NCBI GenBank assembly: GCA_017468085.1
Contig: JAFUJR010000015.1
Location: forward strand, 124,001 to 188,000
DNA length: 64,000 nt
Direction of reading: 5' to 3'
DNA from: Clostridia bacterium
Lineage (GTDB): Bacteria; Bacillota; Clostridia; Christensenellales; Borkfalkiaceae
The translations under genes and the position numbers were made by a program. Of this stretch, positions 1 to 7,756 are shown in pieces; the first letter of the stretch is position 1; each line of letters begins with the position of its first letter. The notes under the pieces were generated by a model that searched no databases, was not told where the DNA came from, and worked only from the letters and a program-made list of their open reading frames with translations.

Positions 1-285
1 ATGGCGTTTTCCGACGTGCCCTTGAAGTTACCGAAATATCTTAGCATTTTGTCATTCATCGCGTCCCTGGGTATGCTCATTTGGGCTTTCGTGCGCAGAT
101 TGGCGCAGAATTTACCCTTCTTTAACTGGCAGCTTATCACGGGCGTAATCTTGGGTTGCACGGGCGTGATTTTATCTTGCATGGGCGTAGCGTGCGCTTA
201 CCTTGGTAAGATAAATAAAGAGGTGAAACGCCGCCCGCAGTATTTGGTGAGGGATACGAATAAGGACGATTTAATTTTAAAGTAA
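1..285 (+). CDS. C-terminal end of a membrane-bound polyprenyl-phosphate glycosyltransferase (GT2, DPM1/GtrB-like), 5' end outside window
   Basis: The visible 94 residues contain two hydrophobic helices (about residues 12-30 and 44-67) followed by a short basic tail with YLGKINKEVKRRPQYLVRD. This arrangement, two C-terminal transmembrane helices and then a G-E/K-YLGRI-EEVK-RP-Y motif, is the hallmark of the C-terminus of GtrB/DPM1-type family 2 glycosyltransferases, which transfer a sugar from a nucleotide donor to undecaprenyl phosphate at the inner face of the membrane. The ATG at base 1 is probably an internal methionine: the catalytic GT-A domain must lie upstream of the window. It ends 63 bases before the lipoprotein island. 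The assignment rests on the tail only, so the sugar and the role are unknown. Confidence 0.72.
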   Translation: MAFSDVPLKLPKYLSILSFIASLGMLIWAFVRRLAQNLPFFNWQLITGVILGCTGVILSCMGVACAYLGKINKEVKRRPQYLVRDTNKDDLILK

Positions 286-321
286 GCGTGTTTTGGAACT
301 TGCTTGCATTTCAATTCTATC

Positions 322-458
322 AAAAAAATATAAGGAGGGATTTGTAATATGGTAAAAGGCAAAACGATCAAAGTGTTTTTGGTTTTAGGTGCGCTCCTTT
401 TTAGCATTGCAGGCGGCGGTTGCGCGACTGGGCAAAATAGTGCGGTAAGTAATTCGGA
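322..458 (+). repeat. Lipoprotein leader/signal cassette, copy 1
   Basis: The segment carries an AAGGAGGG ribosome site, the ATG and the codons for the signal peptide and first mature residues. It is nearly identical in DNA to the start of the genes at 1689 and 2971. Identity stops abruptly after the codons for ATGQNSAVSNS, where the protein bodies diverge. Confidence 0.85.
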
Positions 459-1254
459 CGAGGGAAATATTAACGAACCTCAAACATATTATATGGACGT
501 TATTGACCCGTTTTCCAGTATCACGTTTGATTATGAAAACCCTAATTATGGGTATGCTTCACTGAATGTTTTGCTCAGCGGTTATAGGTATTATTTTGAC
601 GGTGAACAAATATACAGTTTAATTTCGGAATTTAACGACGTCCCCATTAGCATTCCCGAATCGGATGCCCACGAAGAAGAATTGTATAAACAAGCGGTGA
701 ACGGCATTAATATCAAAGTTTCCTATAAATTTGAGACTCGAGATACTGAAAATGATGACGCAGTCGTTAATTTTTATGTTTTAGAAAACGGGACGTTATT
801 GTTTGAGGATAATAGGGAATTAACTTTATATTATTCCGACGCTAACGTTGTTAATTACAATGAATTTAAAAATAAAATTATGAGCACTGAGGATAATATG
901 GTTGATGAAATCTGTGAAGCATATTTAAATAAGATTCTAAAACCAAAACGTGAAGACGCCGTTATAGAAGACGTATGGTTGTTTCAGTATATGGGCACAT
1001 ACAACGGCTGTTTTGTTGGAACATTGTTAGACAGAAAAAATTGCGTTTTTGTAGAAGTAGTATGTGAACTTGTAGTTGAAGATTTAGTTTTTAGATATTC
1101 CTATGGGTATGATATATATGTCTACGATGGAACAGATTTTTTAGATTTATTAACCGCTTATAATCAATCAAAATTGACGTATGACAATTTAGTACAAATA
1201 TATTATGCTTTATATCCGTCGTTATTAGCGCCAAAGACTGCAAATTCTGTATGA
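349..1254 (+). CDS. Lipoprotein of unknown function, cassette copy 1
   Basis: A 301-residue protein. Residues 1-24 form a signal peptide (K-rich start, hydrophobic core FLVLGALLFSIAGG) with a lipobox ending in Cys25, so it should be a lipid-anchored surface protein. The body is acidic and rich in Tyr, Asp and Asn, with no family I recognise and no obvious catalytic motif. An AAGGAGGG ribosome site lies 7-8 bases before the ATG. The first roughly 38 residues are shared almost exactly with the next lipoprotein gene, while the rest is unrelated. Base composition is clearly AT-richer than the core genes to the right, which suggests recent acquisition or rapid turnover. The 3' part (1111-1168) recurs as a fragment at 2689-2746. 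Confidence 0.7.
   Translation: MVKGKTIKVFLVLGALLFSIAGGGCATGQNSAVSNSDEGNINEPQTYYMDVIDPFSSITFDYENPNYGYASLNVLLSGYRYYFDGEQIYSLISEFNDVPISIPESDAHEEELYKQAVNGINIKVSYKFETRDTENDDAVVNFYVLENGTLLFEDNRELTLYYSDANVVNYNEFKNKIMSTEDNMVDEICEAYLNKILKPKREDAVIEDVWLFQYMGTYNGCFVGTLLDRKNCVFVEVVCELVVEDLVFRYSYGYDIYVYDGTDFLDLLTAYNQSKLTYDNLVQIYYALYPSLLAPKTANSV
1111..1168 (+). repeat. 58-base direct repeat, copy inside lipoprotein gene 1
   Basis: The same 58 bases, with two substitutions, recur at 2689-2746 just after the second lipoprotein gene, where they are out of any gene context. This marks a past duplication of the locus. Confidence 0.85.
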
Positions 1255-1338
1255 CAATCTATTACAAATATATTATGATAAATATTTAAAAAATCAGCCA
1301 CAATAAGAAATCTATCTGTTTTATAAGGAGGAAAAAAT

Positions 1339-1506
1339 ACGAAGCGAAATAGATTTTTTAATTCAAGCATAAAAATGATTTTACTTATTATCGTAACTTC
1401 ATGTTTTTTCATTTTGTCTATAAATAACTCTATAGTTTTCGCTATTTCTAATTTCGAAACCACAATATCAGAGGGAAAGATTAAAGAAAATATAGTTATT
1501 CATTAG
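1339..1506 (+). CDS. Small secreted-peptide ORF with ACG where a start codon is expected
   Basis: After a perfect AAGGAGG at 1325-1331 there is an open frame of 55 codons whose first codon, at the normal spacing, is ACG (1339). The first ATG in frame is at 1375, too far from the ribosome site. The product would have a basic start (KRNRFFNSS) and a strongly hydrophobic stretch typical of a signal peptide (MILLIIVTSCFFILSI), then about 18 residues. It may be a decayed gene start (ATG mutated to ACG), a remnant of another lipoprotein cassette, or a peptide made from a non-standard start. No function can be inferred. Confidence 0.35.
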   Translation, partial: TKRNRFFNSSIKMILLIIVTSCFFILSINNSIVFAISNFETTISEGKIKENIVIH

Positions 1507-1756
1507 TGCAGTATTAATAAAAATGCACTTTTAAAAAAAGATGGACGATTTCAAAAAGAAACAGATAAATAATATACAAGGGCTTTAAAGAGTGGCTGAT
1601 TAAGATTACGCGACGGAATGTGTGGAAAAATTTTAAGAAGCTGCAACTTTTTGGCATAACAGTAAAAAAATAAGGAGGGATTTGTAATATGGTAAAAGGC
1701 AAAACGATCAAAGCATTTTTGGTTTTAGGTGCGCTCCTTTTTAGCATTGCAGGCGG
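1464..1756 (+). repeat. Lipoprotein upstream region plus signal cassette, copy 2
   Basis: About 293 bases nearly identical to 2747-3038, covering an untranslated upstream stretch, the ribosome site, the ATG and the signal-peptide codons. The last 100 bases also match copy 1 at 322-458. The identity ends inside the lipobox region. Confidence 0.88.
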
Positions 1757-2675
1757 CGGTTGCGCGACTGGGCAAAATAGTGCGGTAAGTAATTCGGGTG
1801 AAGAAAATGTAAATAATGAAAAACTCAATAACGATTTTTTCATTGAAATATATGATAATGAAATAATCGCTGGTGAAGGTGAAATAGAGAAGTTTTTCCA
1901 ACTTACAAATGAAGATAAGCAAGAATCTAAAATAGAAATAAAAGAAACCATATTATTGAATGAGGAAAAATGCACCGAGGAATACTACGAGGAACATAAA
2001 GACGAATACCCCAAAATTTCAACTACGCTGATTCATTTTGATGGAAATGAATATATCTATAGTTATAATGAACAAGAACCTCGAGTTTACCAATATCTTA
2101 AATCCGAGAAAATATTTTATACTGTAGAATCTGCGGATGCAGCTTTTCATACGGAATATTATTTAGTAAATGATGATAACATTACGTATTCATCCTATAT
2201 GGAAGCGTTATTCGACTCGTCCAAACCAGCCAATTTTTATAGTCTTGTACCAGTTAAGTCGGTATTTGGATATAAAGAAATTAAGTTTTGCAATAGTATT
2301 CTTCTAAATTTATCTATCAAAAAAGAAGCCTCGGAAAAAATGGATATTAGCGCAGAAGAAAATGATAAGTTATTTAATTTTCCAGGTAAATTATTATGTT
2401 TTATCGATTCGTTGAAATGGGAAAGATATATTGAAAGTTTAGATTTTTCCTATGAAAATTACGTTGTAATTGATACGGAAAGAACGTTGGTTTCCGACGA
2501 TAAAGAATTATTGTCAAAATTAGAAAATGATAATTGCCGTTTAACCTATGAATTTGATTTGAAAAATGCTATTGTCTTTGTAAAAAGCTCTGATGGAACG
2601 CGAATTTTATATGCACAATACGACAAAATTGATTTTCAAGAAATTTTAAATAATTTTAACATATTTATAGAATGA
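1689..2675 (+). CDS. Lipoprotein of unknown function, cassette copy 2
   Basis: A 328-residue protein with the same signal peptide as its neighbours (one residue different from copy 1) and lipobox Cys25, so it is predicted to be lipid-anchored outside the cell. The mature part is very acidic (many Glu/Asp/Lys, long EEK/NEE stretches) and resembles no family I can name. The ribosome site is AAGGAGGG eight bases before the ATG. Residues 1-36 match copy 1 at the DNA level, then the bodies have nothing in common, as expected if a constant export signal has been joined to different payloads. The 3' flank (2689-2746) is a leftover of gene 1. Confidence 0.7.
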   Translation: MVKGKTIKAFLVLGALLFSIAGGGCATGQNSAVSNSGEENVNNEKLNNDFFIEIYDNEIIAGEGEIEKFFQLTNEDKQESKIEIKETILLNEEKCTEEYYEEHKDEYPKISTTLIHFDGNEYIYSYNEQEPRVYQYLKSEKIFYTVESADAAFHTEYYLVNDDNITYSSYMEALFDSSKPANFYSLVPVKSVFGYKEIKFCNSILLNLSIKKEASEKMDISAEENDKLFNFPGKLLCFIDSLKWERYIESLDFSYENYVVIDTERTLVSDDKELLSKLENDNCRLTYEFDLKNAIVFVKSSDGTRILYAQYDKIDFQEILNNFNIFIE

Positions 2676-2688
2676 TGTTGTTCAAAAT

Positions 2689-2746
2689 GATATATATGTC
2701 TATGATGGAACAGATTTTTTAGATTTATTAACTGCTTATAATCAAT
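2689..2746 (+). repeat. Displaced 58-base copy of lipoprotein gene 1 3' region
   Basis: Matches 1111-1168 with two base changes and is joined directly to the second large repeat at 2747. Relative to the first copy, the 295 bases between 1168 and 1464 are missing, so this is a deleted duplicate. Confidence 0.85.
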
Positions 2747-3038
2747 AATATCAGAGGGAAAGATTAAAGAAAATATAGTTATTCATTAGTGTAGTATTAA
2801 TAAAAATGCAGTTTTAAAAAAAGATGGACGATTTCAAAAAGAAACAGATAAATAATATAGAAGGGCTTTAAAGAGTGGCTGATTAAGATTACGCGACGGA
2901 ATGGGAGGGGAAATTTTAAGAAGCTGCAACTTTTTGGCATAACAGTAAAAATATAAGGAGGATTTGTAATATGGTAAAAGGCAAAACGATCAAAGCATTT
3001 TTGGTTTTAGGTGCGCTCCTTTTTAGCATTGCAGGCGG
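2747..3038 (+). repeat. Lipoprotein upstream region plus signal cassette, copy 3
   Basis: Near-identical to 1464-1756. It contributes the ribosome site, ATG and signal-peptide codons to the third lipoprotein gene. The match stops at the GCAGGCGG codons just before the lipobox cysteine. Confidence 0.88.
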
Positions 3039-3501
3039 TGCTGGATGTTCAAGTGACAAAAAAGCCGAAAAGGAAAACAAAGAAATGGTGAGTTTCCCTA
3101 TACAACATTATTCGGCGGCACTTAGTTCTGTTTCTGGTCAACCTATTTTACTTACGTTGGAGGAGGCTTCATTTACGGTTTCTATAGAAAAAGGATCATT
3201 TGAATTTTATAATGAGGTTAAAGAAAAGAGTGTTAATTCTGGTGATACTTTCTTTTATTGTCCAATATATAAATCTAACGATTCGACTATAATTGTGCAA
3301 GAAGAGATTTTTGTTGATATTAAAGTGTTAATGGAAGAGGAAATAGTAGGGTATGGTGTTGTAAAAATCAATTACGATAATAGTGCCCAAATATGGGAAC
3401 CAGAATTGATAGTTTCAAATCTTTTCATTGATAAAGAGGGCAAAATTGTTAGCGTAAATGAAAATTATGCTAATGATAGAATTCAGGATTATCATAAATA
3501 G
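2971..3501 (+). CDS. Lipoprotein of unknown function, cassette copy 3
   Basis: A 176-residue protein. Its signal peptide is the same as in the two preceding genes up to residue 23, after which the lipobox becomes AGGAGC (Cys26), followed by a Ser/Lys/Glu-rich linker and an apparently beta-rich domain of about 140 residues. The mature domain has the general look of small extracellular beta-sandwich lipoproteins, but I recognise no specific family. The ribosome site is AAGGAGG seven bases from the ATG. Two in-frame stops separate it from the His/Cys-rich pseudogene immediately downstream, so that fragment could once have been part of this or a related gene. Confidence 0.7.
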   Translation: MVKGKTIKAFLVLGALLFSIAGGAGCSSDKKAEKENKEMVSFPIQHYSAALSSVSGQPILLTLEEASFTVSIEKGSFEFYNEVKEKSVNSGDTFFYCPIYKSNDSTIIVQEEIFVDIKVLMEEEIVGYGVVKINYDNSAQIWEPELIVSNLFIDKEGKIVSVNENYANDRIQDYHK

Positions 3502-3510
3502 ATTTATTGA

Positions 3511-3999
3511 TGCTATATATTAGGCATTTCTGTTCATAACCATACATATACTTATGCGCAAGCTGATTCTGGGCATACCGCCACGTGCGTTGATTGTGGA
3601 TATACTACAACGTTAGATCATAATTACGTTGAACATTATTGCACCCAATGTAATGCATATACAACCACCCACGATTATGATAGAAACTATGAATGGGTAA
3701 ATTACATAAATCACAATGTAGAATGTTGTTGCGGTGAGAAAAAACTTCAAGGGCACGCTATATCTGCCGGGTCATACAGCGGTGGGTCAAAATACGCAAC
3801 GTGTTTGCTTTGCGGTGGATTTGCCGAAAAAGGATTTTCCGTATTGACAATCAATTCTTCTGCCGTCACGCAAGTAACAATGAACGGTAGCTTTATCTTA
3901 CCGAATGGCGTTATCGTATTGGTTGATGAGGATTTAGAGGCTTATTTTAACGGGACTTTGGTATTCTATGATAAAGATAAGGTGCCGGTAGTTCAATAA
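3511..3999 (+). pseudogene. 5'-truncated fragment of a His/Cys-rich surface protein
   Basis: An open frame of about 160 codons with no plausible start codon or ribosome site. The translation begins near VHNHTYTYAQADSGHTATC and contains repeated CxxC units (CVDCG, CTQCN, CCCGE, CLLCGG) spaced by HNYVEHYC and similar His/Tyr-rich segments, then a beta-rich tail ending KDKVPVVQ. The same type of HTHTYT-x-CGxxG / YTCxCG repeat opens the mature part of the giant LRR lipoprotein at 41952, so this is probably the remains of a protein of that class. It lies in the same frame as the preceding lipoprotein but behind two stops (3499 and 3508). Confidence 0.6.
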
Positions 4000-4104
4000 T
4001 CAATTTAGGCGCATAACGAAAGCGCAACAGCTACACGAAAAAGTATATTGTAGGTTGCACCAATAAAGAAAAGGTGAGAAAATAACGTCGTAAAAAACGT
4101 AATG

Positions 4105-4140
4105 CGCCCTGCGGCAAATCTGCCGCAGGGCGTGTTTTTA
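4105..4140 (+). terminator. Intrinsic terminator, possibly bidirectional
   Basis: A perfect 12-base-pair stem (4105-4116 with 4121-4132, loop AATC) is followed by GTTTTTA. An A6 tract lies just left of the stem, so it can also stop minus-strand transcription from mnmG. Confidence 0.85.
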
Positions 4141-4172
4141 TTTTAGCTATAATTTTAAATTTTGAATTTACT

Positions 4173-4212
4173 TGTCATACCGACCAAGTGAAACGCGTGG
4201 AGTGTATCTCAT
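4173..4212 (+). repeat. Dispersed TGTCATACCGA intergenic repeat, copy 1
   Basis: Starts TGTCATACCGACCAAG and ends GGAGTGTATCTCAT. The same ends occur at 19709, 20738, 41464 and 46296. Short, non-coding and palindrome-prone. Confidence 0.75.
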
Positions 4213-4268
4213 AAAAATCTTGACGGTAAGTTCATATTTGGAATTTCTAATTGAAACAACTTCAAGGC

Positions 4269-6137
4269 TTAGCCTTGCTTGGTTGCCAAATATACCATCA
4301 ACACGGACACGTCCGCAGGGTTTACACCCGAAATTCTGCCTGCCTGCCCAAGATTGAACGGGCGCACGCGGTCAAGTTTTTCCCTCGCTTCCAAACGCAA
4401 GCCGTGGATTTCGTGATAGTTAATGTCCTCGGGCAAAACCTTTTCTTCTAAACGCTTGGCTTTTTCGATAAGCTCCCAGCCCTGCTTCAAATATCCCTCG
4501 TACTTGACGGTGATTTCCGCCGTTTCCAACACGTTTTTGGGATACTCGTTAAACACGCCAAAATGCGCCATAATATCCTTGAGGGGGATAGAGCGTTTCA
4601 GCATATCCGCGTACGAAACGCCGCCGCTCGGCTCGCCGTAGCCATACCCAGCCAAGAACGCCGTAGCTTCCTTTTGAGGCACCCGTGTCTGCAACGAACG
4701 CAATAATTCCTCGTATTTTTCCTTACGTTCAAGGTATCTTTGGTATCTATCCTCGCGCACCAAACCGACCTCTTTTCCCTTTTCCGTCAAACGGAAATCG
4801 GCGTTGTCTTGGCGCAAGCAAATTCTATGCTCTGCGCGCGAAGTCATCATGCGGTAGGGCTCGTCCGTGCCCTTGGTTACGAGGTCGTCGATAAGCACGC
4901 CGATATACGCCTCGTCGCGACGGAGTACAAAGGGGGGCAGTCCGCGGAGTTTGAGCGAGGCGTTCAAGCCCGCCATCAAGCCCTGTGCCGCAGCCTCTTC
5001 ATAGCCCGAAGTGCCGTTGATTTGCCCTGCCGTGTACACGCCCGAAACCTTTTTAAATTCGAGGGTGGGCAAAACGTCCAAAGTGTCGATGCAATCGTAT
5101 TCGATTGCATAGCCGTAACGCATAATGTCTGCGTTTTCCAAGCCCGCCACCGATTTATACATTAGCTTTTGTACGTCGTGCGGCATGGAAGTAGACATGC
5201 CCTGCACGTACACCTCCAAGGTGTCCGCGCCCTCGGGTTCGAGGAAAATTTGATGCCGTTCCTTATCTTTAAAGCGCACGACCTTCGTTTCGATAGACGG
5301 ACAGTAGCGGGGCCCTGCCGATAAAATCGTGCCGTCGTAGAGGGGGGAACGGTCTAAATTATCCATAATAATGCCGTGCGTTTGCAAGTTCGTGTAGGTC
5401 AAATAGCAGGGCATTTTATTTTCGGGCGCTTTGTCGTGCATAAACGAGAAAGGATAAATGTCCTCGTCCCCGTTTTGGATTTCACATTTAGAATAATCAA
5501 CGGTACGGCTGTCCACGCGCGCGGGCGTACCTGTCTTAAAACGGCGCACCCTAAACCCGATGTCAACGAGGCTTTTCGTCAAATAATTTGCAGGCGCAAA
5601 CCCGTTCGGACCCGATTTTTGCACCACCTGCCCCGTAATCGTTTCGCCGTTCAAATATACGCCCGTGCAAAGGATAACGGCTTGGCAAGCAATTACGCCG
5701 CCGTAGGTGGTTTTAATGCCTACGCATTGGTTGTTTTCTACGAGGATCTCGCTTACTTCCGCTTGGATAATGCGCAAATTCGGGGTATTTTCCAGCACCC
5801 TTTTCATTGCACGGTGGTAGGCGTTTTTGTCCGATTGCGCACGGAGAGATTGCACCGCCGCGCCTTTACCGACGTTTAGCATACGGATTTGCAGAGCCGT
5901 ATCGTCCGCAACGATACCCATTTCCCCGCCGAGCGCGTCGATTTCGCGCACGAGGTGTCCCTTTGCCGTGCCGCCGATAGAGGGGTTGCAGGGCAGGAAA
6001 GCGATGCTGTCGAGGTTCAACGTCAAAAGGACGGTGTCAATACCCGTCCTCGCCAACGCCAAAGCCGCCTCGCAGCCTGCGTGTCCCGCGCCGACAACTG
6101 CCGCCTGCGCGCTATATTCCAAAAAAGTACGTTCCAT
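4269..6137 (-). CDS. mnmG: tRNA uridine-34 5-carboxymethylaminomethyl modification enzyme MnmG (GidA)
   Basis: A 622-residue FAD-binding protein that, with MnmE (not in this window), installs the cmnm5/nm5 group on wobble U34 of several tRNAs. The FAD-binding motif GAGHAGCEAALA lies about 13 residues from the chosen start. The family signature CNPSIGGTAKGHLVREID and the C-terminal RISGVNPADVSVL tail are intact and the length is normal. The frame is open to an earlier ATG at 6185, but the extra 16 residues come from a repeat-like stretch and are not expected in the family, so I chose the ATG at 6135-6137. Neither start has a strong ribosome site. It lies downstream of dnaA on the same strand, about 150 bases apart, and probably shares its transcript. 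Confidence 0.95.
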   Translation of the reverse strand: MERTFLEYSAQAAVVGAGHAGCEAALALARTGIDTVLLTLNLDSIAFLPCNPSIGGTAKGHLVREIDALGGEMGIVADDTALQIRMLNVGKGAAVQSLRAQSDKNAYHRAMKRVLENTPNLRIIQAEVSEILVENNQCVGIKTTYGGVIACQAVILCTGVYLNGETITGQVVQKSGPNGFAPANYLTKSLVDIGFRVRRFKTGTPARVDSRTVDYSKCEIQNGDEDIYPFSFMHDKAPENKMPCYLTYTNLQTHGIIMDNLDRSPLYDGTILSAGPRYCPSIETKVVRFKDKERHQIFLEPEGADTLEVYVQGMSTSMPHDVQKLMYKSVAGLENADIMRYGYAIEYDCIDTLDVLPTLEFKKVSGVYTAGQINGTSGYEEAAAQGLMAGLNASLKLRGLPPFVLRRDEAYIGVLIDDLVTKGTDEPYRMMTSRAEHRICLRQDNADFRLTEKGKEVGLVREDRYQRYLERKEKYEELLRSLQTRVPQKEATAFLAGYGYGEPSGGVSYADMLKRSIPLKDIMAHFGVFNEYPKNVLETAEITVKYEGYLKQGWELIEKAKRLEEKVLPEDINYHEIHGLRLEAREKLDRVRPFNLGQAGRISGVNPADVSVLMVYLATKQG

Positions 6138-6285
6138 AAGCAAATTAAAGTCAAGGCAAAGCCTTATAAGTGCCGAATGCTGCATTGCGGAAAGAATAAA
6201 AACTCTTTATCCCCGTCCACACAATCGCGCAAGCCCGTTAAAGAACGAACGCCAAGTGGTAAGACTGGGTCAGGGCTCAGCCTTG

Positions 6286-7626
6286 TTATTTTTTCAAAAC
6301 AATATTTTTAATATCGTCGATTTCTTTTTGAATACGGGGGTTGAGCTTTTCAAGCTGCTCCATCTTATCGCGGGCGTACATAATCGTCGTGTGATCTCTG
6401 CCGCCCAGAATATTCCCGATAGAAACAAGAGGGAGAGAGAGCATTTCGCACATCAAATACGCGCAAATTTGGCGCGCCTTAACAAGGTCTGCCTTCTTGC
6501 CCTTGCCCAGTAAATCGTCCTTCCGTTGCTTGAAATATCCGCACACCGCCGCAATGATTTTTTCGGGCGTAACGTCCTCTTCCTCGGGCGTGTCGTTGAC
6601 CGATTCGCTCAACGCAAGTTTCGCCAAAGAAATCGTGATGGGCGCTTCGTGCAGCTTGCTTGCGAAAATGACCTTCGTCAATCTGCCCTCCAACATTCTT
6701 ACGTCGTGGCCGGAATCCTGCGCCAAAAATGCAAGCACTTCGTCCGAAATCGCACACTTTCTATCAAGCGCTTTGCGGCGCAAAATCGCCACCTTCGTTT
6801 CGGCGTCGGGCGGTTGAATATCGACGATCATACCCCCCTCGAAACGGGTGCGAAGTCGCTCTTCCAGCGTCGCGATTTCTTTGGGCGGACGGTCAGACGT
6901 GATAACGATTTGTTTGTTTTGCGCAGAAAGCTCGTTAAAGGTGTGGAAAAATTCCTCTTGGAGCTGTGTACGCGCTTTTAAAAACTGAATATCGTCGATC
7001 ATCAAAACGTCTACGTTGCGGTAATGATAACGGAACTTCGCGCCGTTCTTTTGCGCAATCGAGTCGATGAGGTCGTTCAAGAAGTTTTCGCTCGTCGTAT
7101 ACAAAACCTTCTTCTCGGGCGAACGCTCTGCGATATAGTTTGCAATCGCGTGCATAAGATGGGTTTTGCCGAGCCCCGATTCGCCGTAGATAAAGAGGGG
7201 ATTAAAACTTTCCCCGGGATTTTCGGCAACCGCTTTTGCCGCCGCGTATACGAACTTACTGCCCGCGCCCGCTACGAAGGAATCGAAGGTAAAGCTCTTA
7301 TTGATGGGCGCAACGCGGAAAATTTCCGTCGCGTCCTCTTCCTCCGCGTCCATCGTAAAAATATCGCTTCCGTCTACGATCAGGCGGAAATCGCTTAAAC
7401 CGACGTCGCATTTTACAATCGCGTCGCGGAGCTTTTCCCCAAACTTATGGGTCATGATCGCCTGCGCGTTGTTGTCGGTGGGCGCTTTGAGATAAATTTT
7501 TCTGCCGACTACGTCGATGGGCTCCATATCCTTAAAGAAATTGGAGTACGAGAGCGGCGAAATAGAGTTTTGCAAGCGTTCGCTGATTTGTTTCCACAAA
7601 AAGGCGAGCTGGGAATTTTCTGACAT
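6286..7626 (-). CDS. dnaA: Chromosomal replication initiator protein DnaA
   Basis: A 446-residue AAA+ protein that binds DnaA boxes and opens oriC. Visible parts: an N-terminal domain I (residues 1 to about 85), Walker A GESGLGKTH, Walker B MIDDIQFL, and the C-terminal domain IV helix-turn-helix with the family signature ending GGRDHTTIMYA. The ribosome site AAGGGGAG precedes the ATG at 7626. Unusually, dnaN does not follow. Instead dnaA is transcribed away from recF and towards mnmG. I could not find clear TTATCCACA boxes in the flanking non-coding DNA, so the origin is not obviously here. Confidence 0.98.
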   Translation of the reverse strand: MSENSQLAFLWKQISERLQNSISPLSYSNFFKDMEPIDVVGRKIYLKAPTDNNAQAIMTHKFGEKLRDAIVKCDVGLSDFRLIVDGSDIFTMDAEEEDATEIFRVAPINKSFTFDSFVAGAGSKFVYAAAKAVAENPGESFNPLFIYGESGLGKTHLMHAIANYIAERSPEKKVLYTTSENFLNDLIDSIAQKNGAKFRYHYRNVDVLMIDDIQFLKARTQLQEEFFHTFNELSAQNKQIVITSDRPPKEIATLEERLRTRFEGGMIVDIQPPDAETKVAILRRKALDRKCAISDEVLAFLAQDSGHDVRMLEGRLTKVIFASKLHEAPITISLAKLALSESVNDTPEEEDVTPEKIIAAVCGYFKQRKDDLLGKGKKADLVKARQICAYLMCEMLSLPLVSIGNILGGRDHTTIMYARDKMEQLEKLNPRIQKEIDDIKNIVLKK

Positions 7627-7673
7627 ATTTTTCTCCCCTTAGTAAATTTTCTTCACGAAACCGTATCGTGAAC

Positions 7674-7702
7674 TTGTATTTTTCCAAATTATTTGATATA
7701 AT
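7674..7702 (+). promoter_or_regulatory. Promoter of recF in the dnaA-recF divergent region
   Basis: TTGTAT at 7674-7679 and TATAAT at 7697-7702 with a 17-base spacer. A further TATAAT-like sequence on the minus strand (7701-7706) may serve dnaA. Confidence 0.65.
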
Positions 7703-7756
7703 TATAATACAAATCGCGCGGAAAAGAAAGCGATTTTTGAGGGTTTTTCAAGGATT

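Larger units (their letters stand above)
4000..4268. other. Intergenic region between the lipoprotein island and mnmG
   Basis: Apart from one strong terminator (4105-4140) and one dispersed repeat (4173-4212) I see no gene. The terminator could serve both strands, since a run of T also follows the stem when read on the minus strand. Confidence 0.6.

Noticed and set aside
6186..6285. TTATCCCCG-like sequence as a DnaA box
   Set aside because: Only a single poor match; no cluster or AT-rich unwinding region beside it.
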